Shown here: piece after piece, positions 1 to 6,515 of the stretch | Numbering within the stretch: the first letter of the stretch is position 1 | Layout of the letters: every line of letters begins with the position of its first letter | Position numbers and translations under genes: made by a program | The notes under the pieces: generated by a model | Told to the model about the DNA's origin: nothing | What the model saw: only the letters and a program-made list of their open reading frames with translations | Database searches by the model: none | From: JBDSLU01 sp039916225 | GTDB lineage: Bacteria; Acidobacteriota; Vicinamibacteria; Vicinamibacterales; Vicinamibacteraceae | Direction: 5' to 3' | Assembly (NCBI GenBank): GCA_039916225.1 | Contig: JBDSLU010000415.1 | Coordinates: 1 to 12,656, forward strand | DNA: 12,656 nt

Positions 1-21
1 AATCCTTTCGAGTCGCCCGGG

Positions 22-636
22 TCATCGGTACTTCGTCCCGTCGTTGCCGGCCAGTGCGTGCATGAGCCACGCGCGGGCCAGTCGCCAGTCCCGCATCACG
101 GTTTGGGGCGAGACGCCGAGTGACTCAGCGGTTTCCTCCACACCCAAACCGCCGAAGAACCGCAGTTCCACCACCTGGGCACGTCTGGGGTCCATGATCG
201 CCAGCTCGCTCAAGGCGTCGTCGAGCGCGCACAGCTCGGCGGGGCGCTCGGTGCCAGGAGCCGGAAGCGCGTCGAAGTCGAAGGCGGCCTCGTGCGAGAC
301 ATGCACGAACCCGCCGCCCCGCTTGTCGGCCGCGGCCGCCCTGGCGGCATCGACCAGGATGCGCCGCATGACGCGGGCCGCTACGGCGAAGAAATGCCCG
401 CGATCCTGCCAGTTCAGTCCGTTGGCCTTGTCGAGGCGCAGGAATGCCTCGTGCACCAGCGCCGTGGTCTGCAATTGATGACCGGGACGCTCGTGTCTCA
501 TGTGTCGAGACGCCTGCCGGCGCAACTGCTCATAGACTAGCGGCGTCAGACGGTCGAGAGCGCCGTGGTCGCCCTCTCCCCAAGCGCGCAGCAGCAGGGT
601 GATCTCCGACGGCGGCGCGGGTTGGTTGGCGGCCAC
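22..636 (-). CDS. ECF-type RNA polymerase sigma factor (TIGR02999-like)
   Basis: 204 aa cytoplasmic transcription factor of the extracytoplasmic-function sigma-70 family, close to the TIGR02999 group common in Acidobacteriota and Planctomycetota. Region 2 covers about residues 12-100; the segment around HFFAVAARVMRRILVDAAR (81-99) is characteristic. Region 4 with its helix-turn-helix is at about 136-195 (VELRFFGGLGVEETAESLGV, 156-175). The position that is normally the acidic DAED motif of region 2.2 reads Gln56-Thr57-Thr58-Ala59, so the negative charges used to dock on the beta-prime clamp are missing. Start: a GTG, with an in-frame TGA six codons upstream; no other usual start codon lies in the short N-terminus that the family expects. 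No Shine-Dalgarno sequence is visible. No anti-sigma factor gene is adjacent; the divergent neighbour is a Ser/Thr kinase, a recurrent partner of such sigma factors. Family assignment is secure; regulation by the kinase is inferred. Confidence 0.95.
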   Translation of the reverse strand: MAANQPAPPSEITLLLRAWGEGDHGALDRLTPLVYEQLRRQASRHMRHERPGHQLQTTALVHEAFLRLDKANGLNWQDRGHFFAVAARVMRRILVDAARAAAADKRGGGFVHVSHEAAFDFDALPAPGTERPAELCALDDALSELAIMDPRRAQVVELRFFGGLGVEETAESLGVSPQTVMRDWRLARAWLMHALAGNDGTKYR

Positions 637-660
637 CGCGGCATTGTAGTGTCACACGCG
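637..660 (-). promoter_or_regulatory. Probable -10 box of a leaderless sigma-gene promoter
   Basis: On the minus strand a TACAAT hexamer, one base off the sigma-70 consensus TATAAT, lies at 648-643. Only six bases separate it from the GTG start codon at 636. A transcript starting the usual 6-8 bases after the -10 box would begin at or next to the start codon, which agrees with the absence of a Shine-Dalgarno sequence. No good -35 hexamer is seen 16-18 bases upstream. A short inverted repeat, GTGTCACAC at 649-657, abuts the box and could bind a regulator. The box is seen directly; leaderless initiation is inference. Confidence 0.5.
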
Positions 661-696
661 CGGTTGTCGTTTCCCCACGCGCTTTGCGCTTACCTC
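661..696 (+). promoter_or_regulatory. Bipartite upstream element, copy 1 (candidate ECF promoter)
   Basis: CGGTT at 661-665, then 18 bases, then TTGCGCTTACCTC at 684-696. The same two blocks with exactly the same spacing occur at 3634-3669, ahead of the second plus-strand gene. Within the spacer CG at 668-669 is also shared. The layout (GGTTnnCG near -35, a block containing CTTAC near -10) would suit an ECF-type promoter. The element ends 32 bases before the kinase start codon. Function is inferred from position and repetition only. Confidence 0.45.
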
Positions 697-728
697 TTGG
701 GGCGCTCAACGTCACCAGGCATTTCACG

Positions 729-3632
729 ATGACCGCGGACCAGTGGCAACGGATTGCAGCGATCTATGACGAAGCCGTCGAGCTCGACGTCGCCGAGCGC
801 GAGCTCTATCTGGCGCGAACCTGCGGGGATGACGCGGCGTTGCGCGACGAAGTCGATGCCCTGCTGGCCCAGGATGCCCGCCGTGGGCCGCTCGACACCG
901 CGGCCTGGGTGGCCGACCATCTGCTGGTGGCGCCTGCGTCCCTGACCATCGGTTCACTGGTTGGACCCTACCGCGTCGAGGGTGTGCTCGGCGAGGGCGG
1001 CATGGGGCAGGTCTACCGTGCCCGCGACAGCAAGCTTGGCCGTCAGGTGGCCTTGAAGGTGTTGCCGGCACACTTTGCGAACGATCCGGAGCGGCGGGCC
1101 AGATTCCTGCGCGAGGCGCGGGTGCTGGCCACCCTCAACCATCCGCACATCGCTGGCATCTACGGACTCGAGGACAGCGGCAGCGTACACGCGCTGGTCC
1201 TCGAGTTGGTCGAGGGGCCCACGCTGGCCGATCGCCTGGCCAGCGGTCCACTCCCACTCGACGAAGCCTTGGCCATCGCGGCGTCGGTCATCGATGCGCT
1301 CGAGGCCGCGCACGACGCCGGCATCATCCATCGGGATCTGAAGCCCGCCAACATCAAGGTGCGGGGCGACGACACGGTGAAGGTGCTCGACTTCGGCCTC
1401 GCGCGGTTGGTGTTGCACGACGGCCAGGCTCCGCCGGACCACGGCGCGGCGCCGACGTTGACGAGTCCGGCGATCATGACCACGGCCGGAACCGTCCTGG
1501 GCACTGCGGCCTACATGAGCCCGGAGCAGGCCAAAGGCCGCGTGGCCGACGCGCGAAGCGACGTGTGGGCGTTCGGCTGCGTGCTCTACGAGATGCTGGC
1601 GGGGTGCCGGCCGTTCGCCGGCGAGGACATCGCGGAAACGCTCGCGGCGGTGCTGCGCACCGAGCCAGACTGGACGGCTCTTCCGGCGAACACCCCCGCG
1701 TCTGTGCATGGCGTGCTGCGTCGCTGCCTGCAGAAGGACCGCAAGCGTCGCTTCGCGGCCATTGCCGATGTGCGCCTGGATCTGCAAGAACCGATCGCCG
1801 TCGGCCAACCGGGGCCTGGCCCGGCGCGGCTGCCGTGGTTGGTGGCCGGTGCCGCGGTGCTGCTGGCCTTGGTTGCGTGGCGCAGCCCGTGGAGCACTGC
1901 GAAGCCGCCGACGGAGGCAGGCACGCCCCTGCGGTTCACTGTCGCGCCACCGTCCGAACTGGCGTTTGGTGGTCCCATGGCCGGCGGAACGGGCAACTCG
2001 GCGCAGCTGGCCATGTCACCCGACGGGCAGCACATCGCGTTCGTGGCGGGCACGCCGAGCGGGTATCGGCTCTACCTGCGCTCGTTGACCTCGCTGACCG
2101 CGACGGCACTGCCCGGCACCGAAGGGGCCACCTATCCGTTCTGGGCGCCTGATAGCAGCGCCATCGGGTTCTTCGCCAATGGCAAGGTGAAGCGCAAGTC
2201 TATTGGCGGCGGTCCCCCCGTCGTGCTGGCGGACGCGCCGTCTGGTCGGGGCGGCACGTGGAACCGTGAGGGCGTCCTGCTCTTCACCCCAACGCCGCAG
2301 AGCGGCGTGCGACGGGCGCCGAGCGAGACCGGCCCGGAAGTGGACGTCGCAGTACCTCAGCGGCCGAACGCCGGACTCGCCTACCGGTGGCCGTCGTTTC
2401 TGCCGGACGGACGGCACTTCCTCTATACGGTCGCGGGTGGAGCCTGCTGCCCACCAATGCGACCGGGGATGATCAGGGTGGGCAGCCTCGACCCTGCCGA
2501 ACCGTCGATCGATGTCGTGGAAGCCGAGTCATCGGCGTTCTACGCGGCCGGCCACCTCGTGTTTGCCAAGGACGCCACTCTCTTCGCGCAACCCTTCGAC
2601 CTGCAGACGTTCCGCCTCAGCGGCGAGCCCGTGCTGGTGGGCGAGCGGGTCAGCTGGGAAGGCAGCCGCTACGTCAGCGCCTCCGTGTCGGACAACGGCA
2701 CTCTCGTATTCGGTACCGGAGCCGAGCCAATCGTTCAACAAGCCACGTGGTTCAACCGCGGCGGCCACGTCGTCGGACCGCTCGCCAACTCGACGCAATA
2801 TCACTCGCTGTCGCTGTCGCCCGACGAGCGGCACGCGGCGGTCGCCCTGCAAACCGGCTCGCAGTCCAGTTTGGACCTGTGGCTGTTCGATGTCACCAAC
2901 GGGAACAGCTCGCGGCTGACCGCCGGGCCAGGTCTCGAAGGTTCGCCGGTGTGGTCGCCAGATGGCCGTCGTTTGGCGTTCCAGAACGAGCGCGACGGCA
3001 AGTCGTCAATCCATGTGCTGACACTGGACGGGCGGACCGAAGAGACCTTGCTCGACGCCACTGCCCAGGGCAACAGCGACGTGCCTACCAGCTGGTCGCG
3101 AGACGGCTTCCTGGCATTCACCAGACGAGACGCGTCTGGTCACACTGGCGTGTGGGTGCTACCGCTCGACGGCGATCGCACGCCCACCGCCGCCGTGCAG
3201 GGCGCCGACACGACCACGTCGGGTCGGTTCTCTCCAGATGGGCACTGGCTGGCATTCACGCTCATCGAACACGGCAGTTCACAGGTCTTCGTCCAGGCCT
3301 TCCCCGGCACCGGAGTCAAGCATCCAGTGACGCGCGAGGACACCAGTCATCCTGTGTGGAGGAGCGATGGCAAGGAGCTGTACGTCCTGTCCGTCGCCGC
3401 CGCCAGCGACGGCGTCATCGTGGCCATTCCCATCGACCTCGGCACCCACGTCGAGACGGGGGTGCCGCAGCACCTCTTTCTCGCCGGCGCGGGTCGCTTC
3501 AGCGACGGTCAGATCTATGCAGTCACGCGCGCGGGCGATCGGTTCTTGATCAACGCACGTCCACGGCGGCCCTCGCTGGAACCACTGACGGTGATCGTCA
3601 ACTGGCCCGCTCTACTGCGACCGCCGCGCTGA
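729..3632 (+). CDS. Membrane-anchored Ser/Thr protein kinase with C-terminal PD40 (TolB-like) beta-propeller
   Basis: 967 aa from the ATG at 729, which has an AGG at 717-719 and gives the usual family N-terminus MTADQWQRIAAIYDEAVELD; an in-frame TTG at 684 would add 15 atypical residues. Residues 1-60 are the helical domain often found before such kinases. The Hanks-type kinase domain runs about 66-335: Gly loop GEGGMGQVY (about 73-81), catalytic Lys95, alpha-C Glu114, HRDLKPANIKV loop (Asp188, Asn193), DFG at 206-208, a Thr-rich activation loop and SPE at 249-251. All catalytic residues are present, so it should be active. A single transmembrane helix (about 352-371) follows. The rest is a beta-propeller with repeated PD40 motifs such as MSPDGQHIAFVAG, WSPDGRRLAFQNE and FSPDGHWLAFTL, predicted to be extracytoplasmic and perhaps the sensor. 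It is divergent from the ECF sigma gene, which is a plausible substrate. Confidence 0.95.
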   Translation: MTADQWQRIAAIYDEAVELDVAERELYLARTCGDDAALRDEVDALLAQDARRGPLDTAAWVADHLLVAPASLTIGSLVGPYRVEGVLGEGGMGQVYRARDSKLGRQVALKVLPAHFANDPERRARFLREARVLATLNHPHIAGIYGLEDSGSVHALVLELVEGPTLADRLASGPLPLDEALAIAASVIDALEAAHDAGIIHRDLKPANIKVRGDDTVKVLDFGLARLVLHDGQAPPDHGAAPTLTSPAIMTTAGTVLGTAAYMSPEQAKGRVADARSDVWAFGCVLYEMLAGCRPFAGEDIAETLAAVLRTEPDWTALPANTPASVHGVLRRCLQKDRKRRFAAIADVRLDLQEPIAVGQPGPGPARLPWLVAGAAVLLALVAWRSPWSTAKPPTEAGTPLRFTVAPPSELAFGGPMAGGTGNSAQLAMSPDGQHIAFVAGTPSGYRLYLRSLTSLTATALPGTEGATYPFWAPDSSAIGFFANGKVKRKSIGGGPPVVLADAPSGRGGTWNREGVLLFTPTPQSGVRRAPSETGPEVDVAVPQRPNAGLAYRWPSFLPDGRHFLYTVAGGACCPPMRPGMIRVGSLDPAEPSIDVVEAESSAFYAAGHLVFAKDATLFAQPFDLQTFRLSGEPVLVGERVSWEGSRYVSASVSDNGTLVFGTGAEPIVQQATWFNRGGHVVGPLANSTQYHSLSLSPDERHAAVALQTGSQSSLDLWLFDVTNGNSSRLTAGPGLEGSPVWSPDGRRLAFQNERDGKSSIHVLTLDGRTEETLLDATAQGNSDVPTSWSRDGFLAFTRRDASGHTGVWVLPLDGDRTPTAAVQGADTTTSGRFSPDGHWLAFTLIEHGSSQVFVQAFPGTGVKHPVTREDTSHPVWRSDGKELYVLSVAAASDGVIVAIPIDLGTHVETGVPQHLFLAGAGRFSDGQIYAVTRAGDRFLINARPRRPSLEPLTVIVNWPALLRPPR

Positions 3633-3633
3633 C

Positions 3634-3669
3634 CGGTTAGCGATCATGCGCGCATCTTGCGCTTACCTC
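3634..3669 (+). promoter_or_regulatory. Bipartite upstream element, copy 2 (candidate ECF promoter)
   Basis: CGGTT at 3634-3638, 18 bases, then TTGCGCTTACCTC at 3657-3669, repeating the element at 661-696 with identical spacing and with CG conserved at 3641-3642. It begins immediately after the kinase stop codon, occupies most of the 56-base gap between the two genes and ends 19 bases before the next start codon. This suggests that the downstream gene has its own promoter of the same type as the kinase gene instead of relying only on readthrough. Confidence 0.45.
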
Positions 3670-3672
3670 AGT

Positions 3673-3680
3673 GAAGGGGA
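3673..3680 (+). promoter_or_regulatory. Ribosome binding site deciding the start at 3689
   Basis: GAAGGGGA at 3673-3680 lies eight bases before the ATG at 3689. It overlaps the in-frame GTG at 3671, which therefore has no site of its own, and is too close to the out-of-frame ATG at 3681. This favours 3689 as the start and places the hydrophobic signal peptide directly at the N-terminus. Confidence 0.6.
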
Positions 3681-3688
3681 ATGCCAAG

Positions 3689-5575
3689 ATGACTTCAACC
3701 TGCTCGCGAACGTTGACGCTCCTGCTGTCTGCCACTGCCCTGCTCTGGCCCGCTGGCGCTACTGCCCAGCCGGTGACACCCGCCGCCGTTCGTGACGCCG
3801 CCACGCGCGCGGTGGCCGCCATCCAGACGTCGCAGGCGCAGTTCGCCGAGGAGACGGGGTGCACGTCGTGTCATCACCAGTTCCAGCCAGCAATCGCGTT
3901 TGCCTCGGCCCGAGCTCACGGTATCCCTGTCGATGAGCGGGTGGCCGGGGACGCGGCCCGCACCCTCGACCATTCCAACATCGACGACGCCGTGCAGTTC
4001 GCATGGATCGTGGAGCCGGCGCTGCAGGAGGGCTACCGCCTGATCGCCGCGCACGCGAGCGGCATGCGGCCCAACCTGGCGACTGCCCTACTGGCGCGCA
4101 TCCTGATGGCCCGCCAGCGCGAGGGCGGGGACTGGAGCGGATTGAACCAGCGGCCACCCTCGTCGTCGAGCGACTTCACCAAGACGGCGATGGGGTTGCG
4201 CGCGGTGCAACTGCACCACCATCCTGCCGACGCCCGCGCCGCCGCGGCCAGCATCGCGCGCGCGTCACAGTGGCTGGCCACCCACGAGGCGCCGGACACC
4301 GAGGGACTCACATACCAGCTGCTCGGCCTGCACTGGAGCCACGGCGACCGTGCCATCGTTCGTCGCGCGGGGGTCGCGCTGGCCGCCGCGCAACGCCAGG
4401 ACGGCGGTTGGGGCTCGATCGACGGCCGCGCCAGTGAAGCGTATTCCACCGGTGAAGCGCTGGTCGCTCTGCGCGAGGCTGGCACCATGACCTCGCGCGA
4501 CGCGGCGTGGCAACGCGGCATCGCGTTCCTCGTGCGCACCCAGGCAGCCGACGGGTCGTGGCATGTCCCGTCGCGCCTGCATGCCCCCGCGCGCCTCAGC
4601 CCGCCGTACTTCGATGCCGGCTATCCCTACGGCCACGACCAGTTCATCTCGGTGGCGGGTGCGGCCTGGGCGGTCATGGCCTTGGCCGAAGGGTTGCCGG
4701 GCGTGCGGCCAGCCGCGAAGTCGCCGACGCCGACATCCACGGCGCCTACGGCAGATGCATGGGTCGAGACAGTAGCGTTTGGCAGTCTCGACGACCTGCG
4801 CGCAGCGCTCGACCGCGGACTCGATCCCAACGCGAAGACCGCCTCCGGCGGCACCACGCCGCTCATGGCCGCCGCTGGGGACGAGGCCAAGGTCCGCATG
4901 CTGCTCGACCGCGGCGCCAGTGTCACTGCACGGGCGGAGTCGGGATACACGGCGCTGATGACCGCGGCGCAATACGGGCGGAACGATGCGGTCATCGACC
5001 TGTTGCTGGAGCGAGGCGCCCTGACCGCGCGGGTTGAAGAGGCCGCACCGGAAAAGTCGCACGCGCTGTTCCTGGCGGTGCATGCTGGCAACGACGCGGC
5101 CGTCCGCAAACTGCACGCGGCCGGCGCGCCGGTCAACGTACCGTTCCGGGTGTCAAAGAGAGGCTCCCCGATGCCAATGATGATGGCGGTGCGAAACGGC
5201 GACCTGGCTGTTGTCACGGCGCTCTTGGATCTCGGCGTGCCGGTCGAGGGCGGGCCCAACGATCCGTTCTCGCCGTTGGAAATAGCCGTCCACAACGACC
5301 GCCTCGATCTGGTGCGGCTGTTCCTCGCGCGAGGCGCGAACGTGAACCGGATCGGTCGCACCGGCTACACCCCTCTCATGTTCGCCGCCTCCATCGATTT
5401 CGGCCAGACGGCGATGCTCGATCTGCTGTTGTCGTCGGGCGCTCGGGTGGACGTACGCAGTCCAGTGGGAAAGACCGCGCTGGAGCTCGCGACGGAATAC
5501 CAGCACCTGCGCCTCGCCGCGCGACTGGAGCGAGCGCCGCAGGCGGCCGCCAGCAGCAGAACGCCACCACAGTGA
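3689..5575 (+). CDS. Exported protein: CXXCH motif, terpenoid-cyclase-like toroid and ankyrin repeats
   Basis: 628 aa. A Sec signal peptide (about 1-27, ending ATAQP) predicts export. Residues 58-62 are CTSCH, the covalent haem c attachment pattern, followed by a second His (CTSCHHQF). Residues about 85-340 form an alpha/alpha toroid of the squalene-cyclase/prenyltransferase type; QW-like motifs are seen at 236-242 (QRQDGGW) and 285-291 (QAADGSW), and the segment GYPYGHDQFISVAG (311-324) looks conserved for this group. The DXDD motif of squalene-hopene cyclases is absent, so cyclase activity is unlikely. A Pro/Thr/Ala linker (341-356) leads to about seven ankyrin repeats (about 358-618), e.g. 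GTTPLMAAAG, GYTALMTAAQYG, GYTPLMFAAS, most ending in an RGA-type turn. It lies 56 bases after the kinase gene on the same strand. Function is unknown: a periplasmic binding scaffold carrying one haem is an inference. One CXXCH alone could instead bind metal or be chance. Confidence 0.85.
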   Translation: MTSTCSRTLTLLLSATALLWPAGATAQPVTPAAVRDAATRAVAAIQTSQAQFAEETGCTSCHHQFQPAIAFASARAHGIPVDERVAGDAARTLDHSNIDDAVQFAWIVEPALQEGYRLIAAHASGMRPNLATALLARILMARQREGGDWSGLNQRPPSSSSDFTKTAMGLRAVQLHHHPADARAAAASIARASQWLATHEAPDTEGLTYQLLGLHWSHGDRAIVRRAGVALAAAQRQDGGWGSIDGRASEAYSTGEALVALREAGTMTSRDAAWQRGIAFLVRTQAADGSWHVPSRLHAPARLSPPYFDAGYPYGHDQFISVAGAAWAVMALAEGLPGVRPAAKSPTPTSTAPTADAWVETVAFGSLDDLRAALDRGLDPNAKTASGGTTPLMAAAGDEAKVRMLLDRGASVTARAESGYTALMTAAQYGRNDAVIDLLLERGALTARVEEAAPEKSHALFLAVHAGNDAAVRKLHAAGAPVNVPFRVSKRGSPMPMMMAVRNGDLAVVTALLDLGVPVEGGPNDPFSPLEIAVHNDRLDLVRLFLARGANVNRIGRTGYTPLMFAASIDFGQTAMLDLLLSSGARVDVRSPVGKTALELATEYQHLRLAARLERAPQAAASSRTPPQ

Positions 5576-5841
5576 AAGGCGCGAATCCTTGCGCACTCGA
5601 GTCGCGCGGCGTCGGACACATTCTGGAGGGACAATGAAGACAGTCGTTTCTTTCTGGCGCAGGGGCGAGTTGGACTCGCACTTGTTCTGACGCGCGGCGC
5701 AGTTGCCACGGTAGCGGCGCGATTCGTCGCCCTCACGCTCGCGTCAGGCGTGCCGTTCGTGGAGCCTGCCTACCCGGTCAGTTCGGTTGAGATGCGCTCG
5801 CGTCTCACTTCCGCCGCGGGACGGAACGTACACGTCCGTAT
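5576..5841. other. Intergenic stretch with no intact recognisable gene
   Basis: About 266 bases between the ankyrin gene and the ligase relic. It holds a strong Shine-Dalgarno sequence and a very short ORF (5634-5690, listed separately). A second frame is open at 5636-5845; it starts mid-frame, and its Ala/Val/Leu-rich first half looks like a signal or membrane segment. A weak hairpin, GGACG at 5819-5823 with CGTCC at 5833-5837, precedes a short T-containing stretch and could be a poor terminator for the plus strand. Confidence 0.4.
5634..5690 (+). pseudogene. Very short ORF with strong RBS, possibly the broken start of a lost gene
   Basis: GGAGGG at 5625-5630 precedes an ATG at 5634 by three bases. 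The frame MKTVVSFW... encodes only 18 residues before TGA at 5688. The frame at 5636-5845 continues with hydrophobic, signal-peptide-like sequence (RVGLALVLTRGAVATVAARF). One reading is a gene start broken by a frameshift near the TTTCTTTC direct repeat at 5647-5654. The other is a genuine tiny leader peptide, or chance. No family is recognised. Confidence 0.25.
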
Positions 5842-6057
5842 TTAGTCAGTTATTTCCTGGCAGGCCCTGATCGGATCCCTATCGTTGCGCAGGTCCGACG
5901 ACTCGCGTACGACAGAGTGGCCGTGGCCGGTCCACTCCAGGAACTCGGACTGGCCGGCGAGCTGCGGCCGAAGCCATCGGCACTCGGCCATCTTCTTGGC
6001 GGTCATTCCGGCGCTCCAGCGGCCAATCTTCTTGCCTGGCGGATTCGCGAAAGGGCA
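5842..6057 (-). pseudogene. Relic of the C-terminal (OB-fold) end of an ATP-dependent DNA ligase
   Basis: The last 71 codons of a minus-strand frame match from memory the C-terminal end of bacterial ATP-dependent DNA ligases (LigC/LigD type), whose usual sequence runs CPFANLPE..GRWG.GLTA.KM..CRWLKP.LV.Q.EF.EWT..HLRH..F..LR.DKDPR.V..E. Here the blocks are CPFANPPGKKIGRW, KKMAECRWLRPQLAG, FLEWT and DLRNDRDP, with spacing kept; RNDR stands where the motif VI RxDK is expected. The HLRHxxF block is lost (HSVVRES). Upstream the frame stays open to 6225 but the sequence is no longer ligase-like, and no adenylation domain (motif I KxDG) was found in this frame. A complete enzyme of this type has 300 or more residues, so this is a remnant, not a working gene. 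It ends in TAA at 5842-5844. Confidence 0.65.
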
Positions 6058-6377
6058 ATGACGCTTGAGGCAACGCCTCGTTCGCAGCGATGGCCTGGTG
6101 ATCGAGAACTGGGCGCTTCCCGCACGTCGCAAGCGGTGAGGGTCGACGGCTGGCTCCAGCGGCTGCCGCAGCTTCACGCTACTTGTCGCACCCGAGCAGG
6201 CCGCGCCCCTCGGGTCGAGAACCACCCATGCGGAGGGTCACTGCAAGGTTGGGGATCCACACAGCGCGTCGCCCGCGTTCACCGCGAGGTGGCGCCAGCA
6301 ACGTCTGAACGAATGGGCCCTCCGGGAAACCCGGTACGGTTCAGTGGTTGCTGTCCGGCTCGGCGCACGGAGAGCGC
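6058..6377. other. Unassigned intergenic DNA upstream of the ligase relic
   Basis: About 320 bases with no convincing gene. A plus-strand frame is open through it (5917-6465) but its translation is Arg/Pro-rich with no recognisable motif, and it overlaps the ligase relic antisense. The only structure noticed is the hairpin at 6304-6343, listed separately. Probably decayed sequence; its origin is unknown. Confidence 0.4.
6304..6343 (+). repeat. Nested inverted repeat, vaguely like group II intron domain V
   Basis: Outer arms CTGAAC (6304-6309) and GTTCAG (6338-6343) enclose a perfect inner hairpin CCGGG-AAA-CCCGG (6321-6333). The right side, GGGAAACCCGGTACGGTTC, resembles the right half of group II intron domain V. 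However, the left side lacks the catalytic AGC, the bulge is in the wrong place, and no intact reverse transcriptase is near. It could be an intron relic, an unrelated structured RNA or chance. Confidence 0.2.
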
Positions 6378-6491
6378 ATGGCAGGTCGGAAGCGACGTCG
6401 CAAGCTCTCAACGACGAAGCCGAAGCGGCAGGAACGACGCAACGTCTTGCCGCCTCCGCCGCTGAGCGAATTTACTGCCGCAGAGACGTGA
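6378..6491 (+). CDS. Possible small basic protein, 37 aa, unrecognised
   Basis: ATG at 6378 preceded by GGAGAG at 6369-6374. The product is strongly basic in its first 22 residues (MAGRKRRRKLSTTKPKRQER...), then Pro-rich (PPPP) and ends ...SEFTAAET. It lies tail to tail with the Lys-rich gene on the other strand, 24 bases apart. No family is recognised. Composition alone could come from this purine-rich stretch, so it may not be a real gene. Confidence 0.25.
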   Translation: MAGRKRRRKLSTTKPKRQERRNVLPPPPLSEFTAAET

Positions 6492-6515
6492 CGTTGGGTA
6501 CGAGGCGTGAATGGA

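Noticed and set aside
44..478. Plus-strand open frame opposite the sigma factor gene
   Set aside because: Its translation is Ser/Arg-rich without motifs and is the antisense of a gene with clear sigma-factor domains.
684..728. In-frame TTG start for the kinase giving 15 more residues
   Set aside because: The TTG is the first base triplet of the repeated upstream element, the extra residues are not family-like, and the ATG at 729 has an AGG at good distance and the usual N-terminus.
2387..3640. Long plus-strand open frame of 417 codons inside the kinase gene
   Set aside because: Very Arg-rich translation in a shifted frame over the PD40 repeats, typical of high-GC DNA; the kinase frame has coherent repeats throughout.
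3860..3874. Calling the CTSCH protein a cytochrome c
   Set aside because: Only a single CXXCH is present with no recognisable cytochrome c fold or distal Met ligand, so I kept the motif as an observation only.
6304..6343. A functional group II intron
   Set aside because: No reverse transcriptase or maturase frame is present, and the hairpin lacks the AGC triad and correct bulge of domain V, so only a relic or chance likeness is possible.
5917..6465. Plus-strand open frame of 182 codons in the gene-poor stretch
   Set aside because: It is antisense to the ligase relic, has no recognisable domain, and its composition is that of a chance frame in GC-rich DNA.
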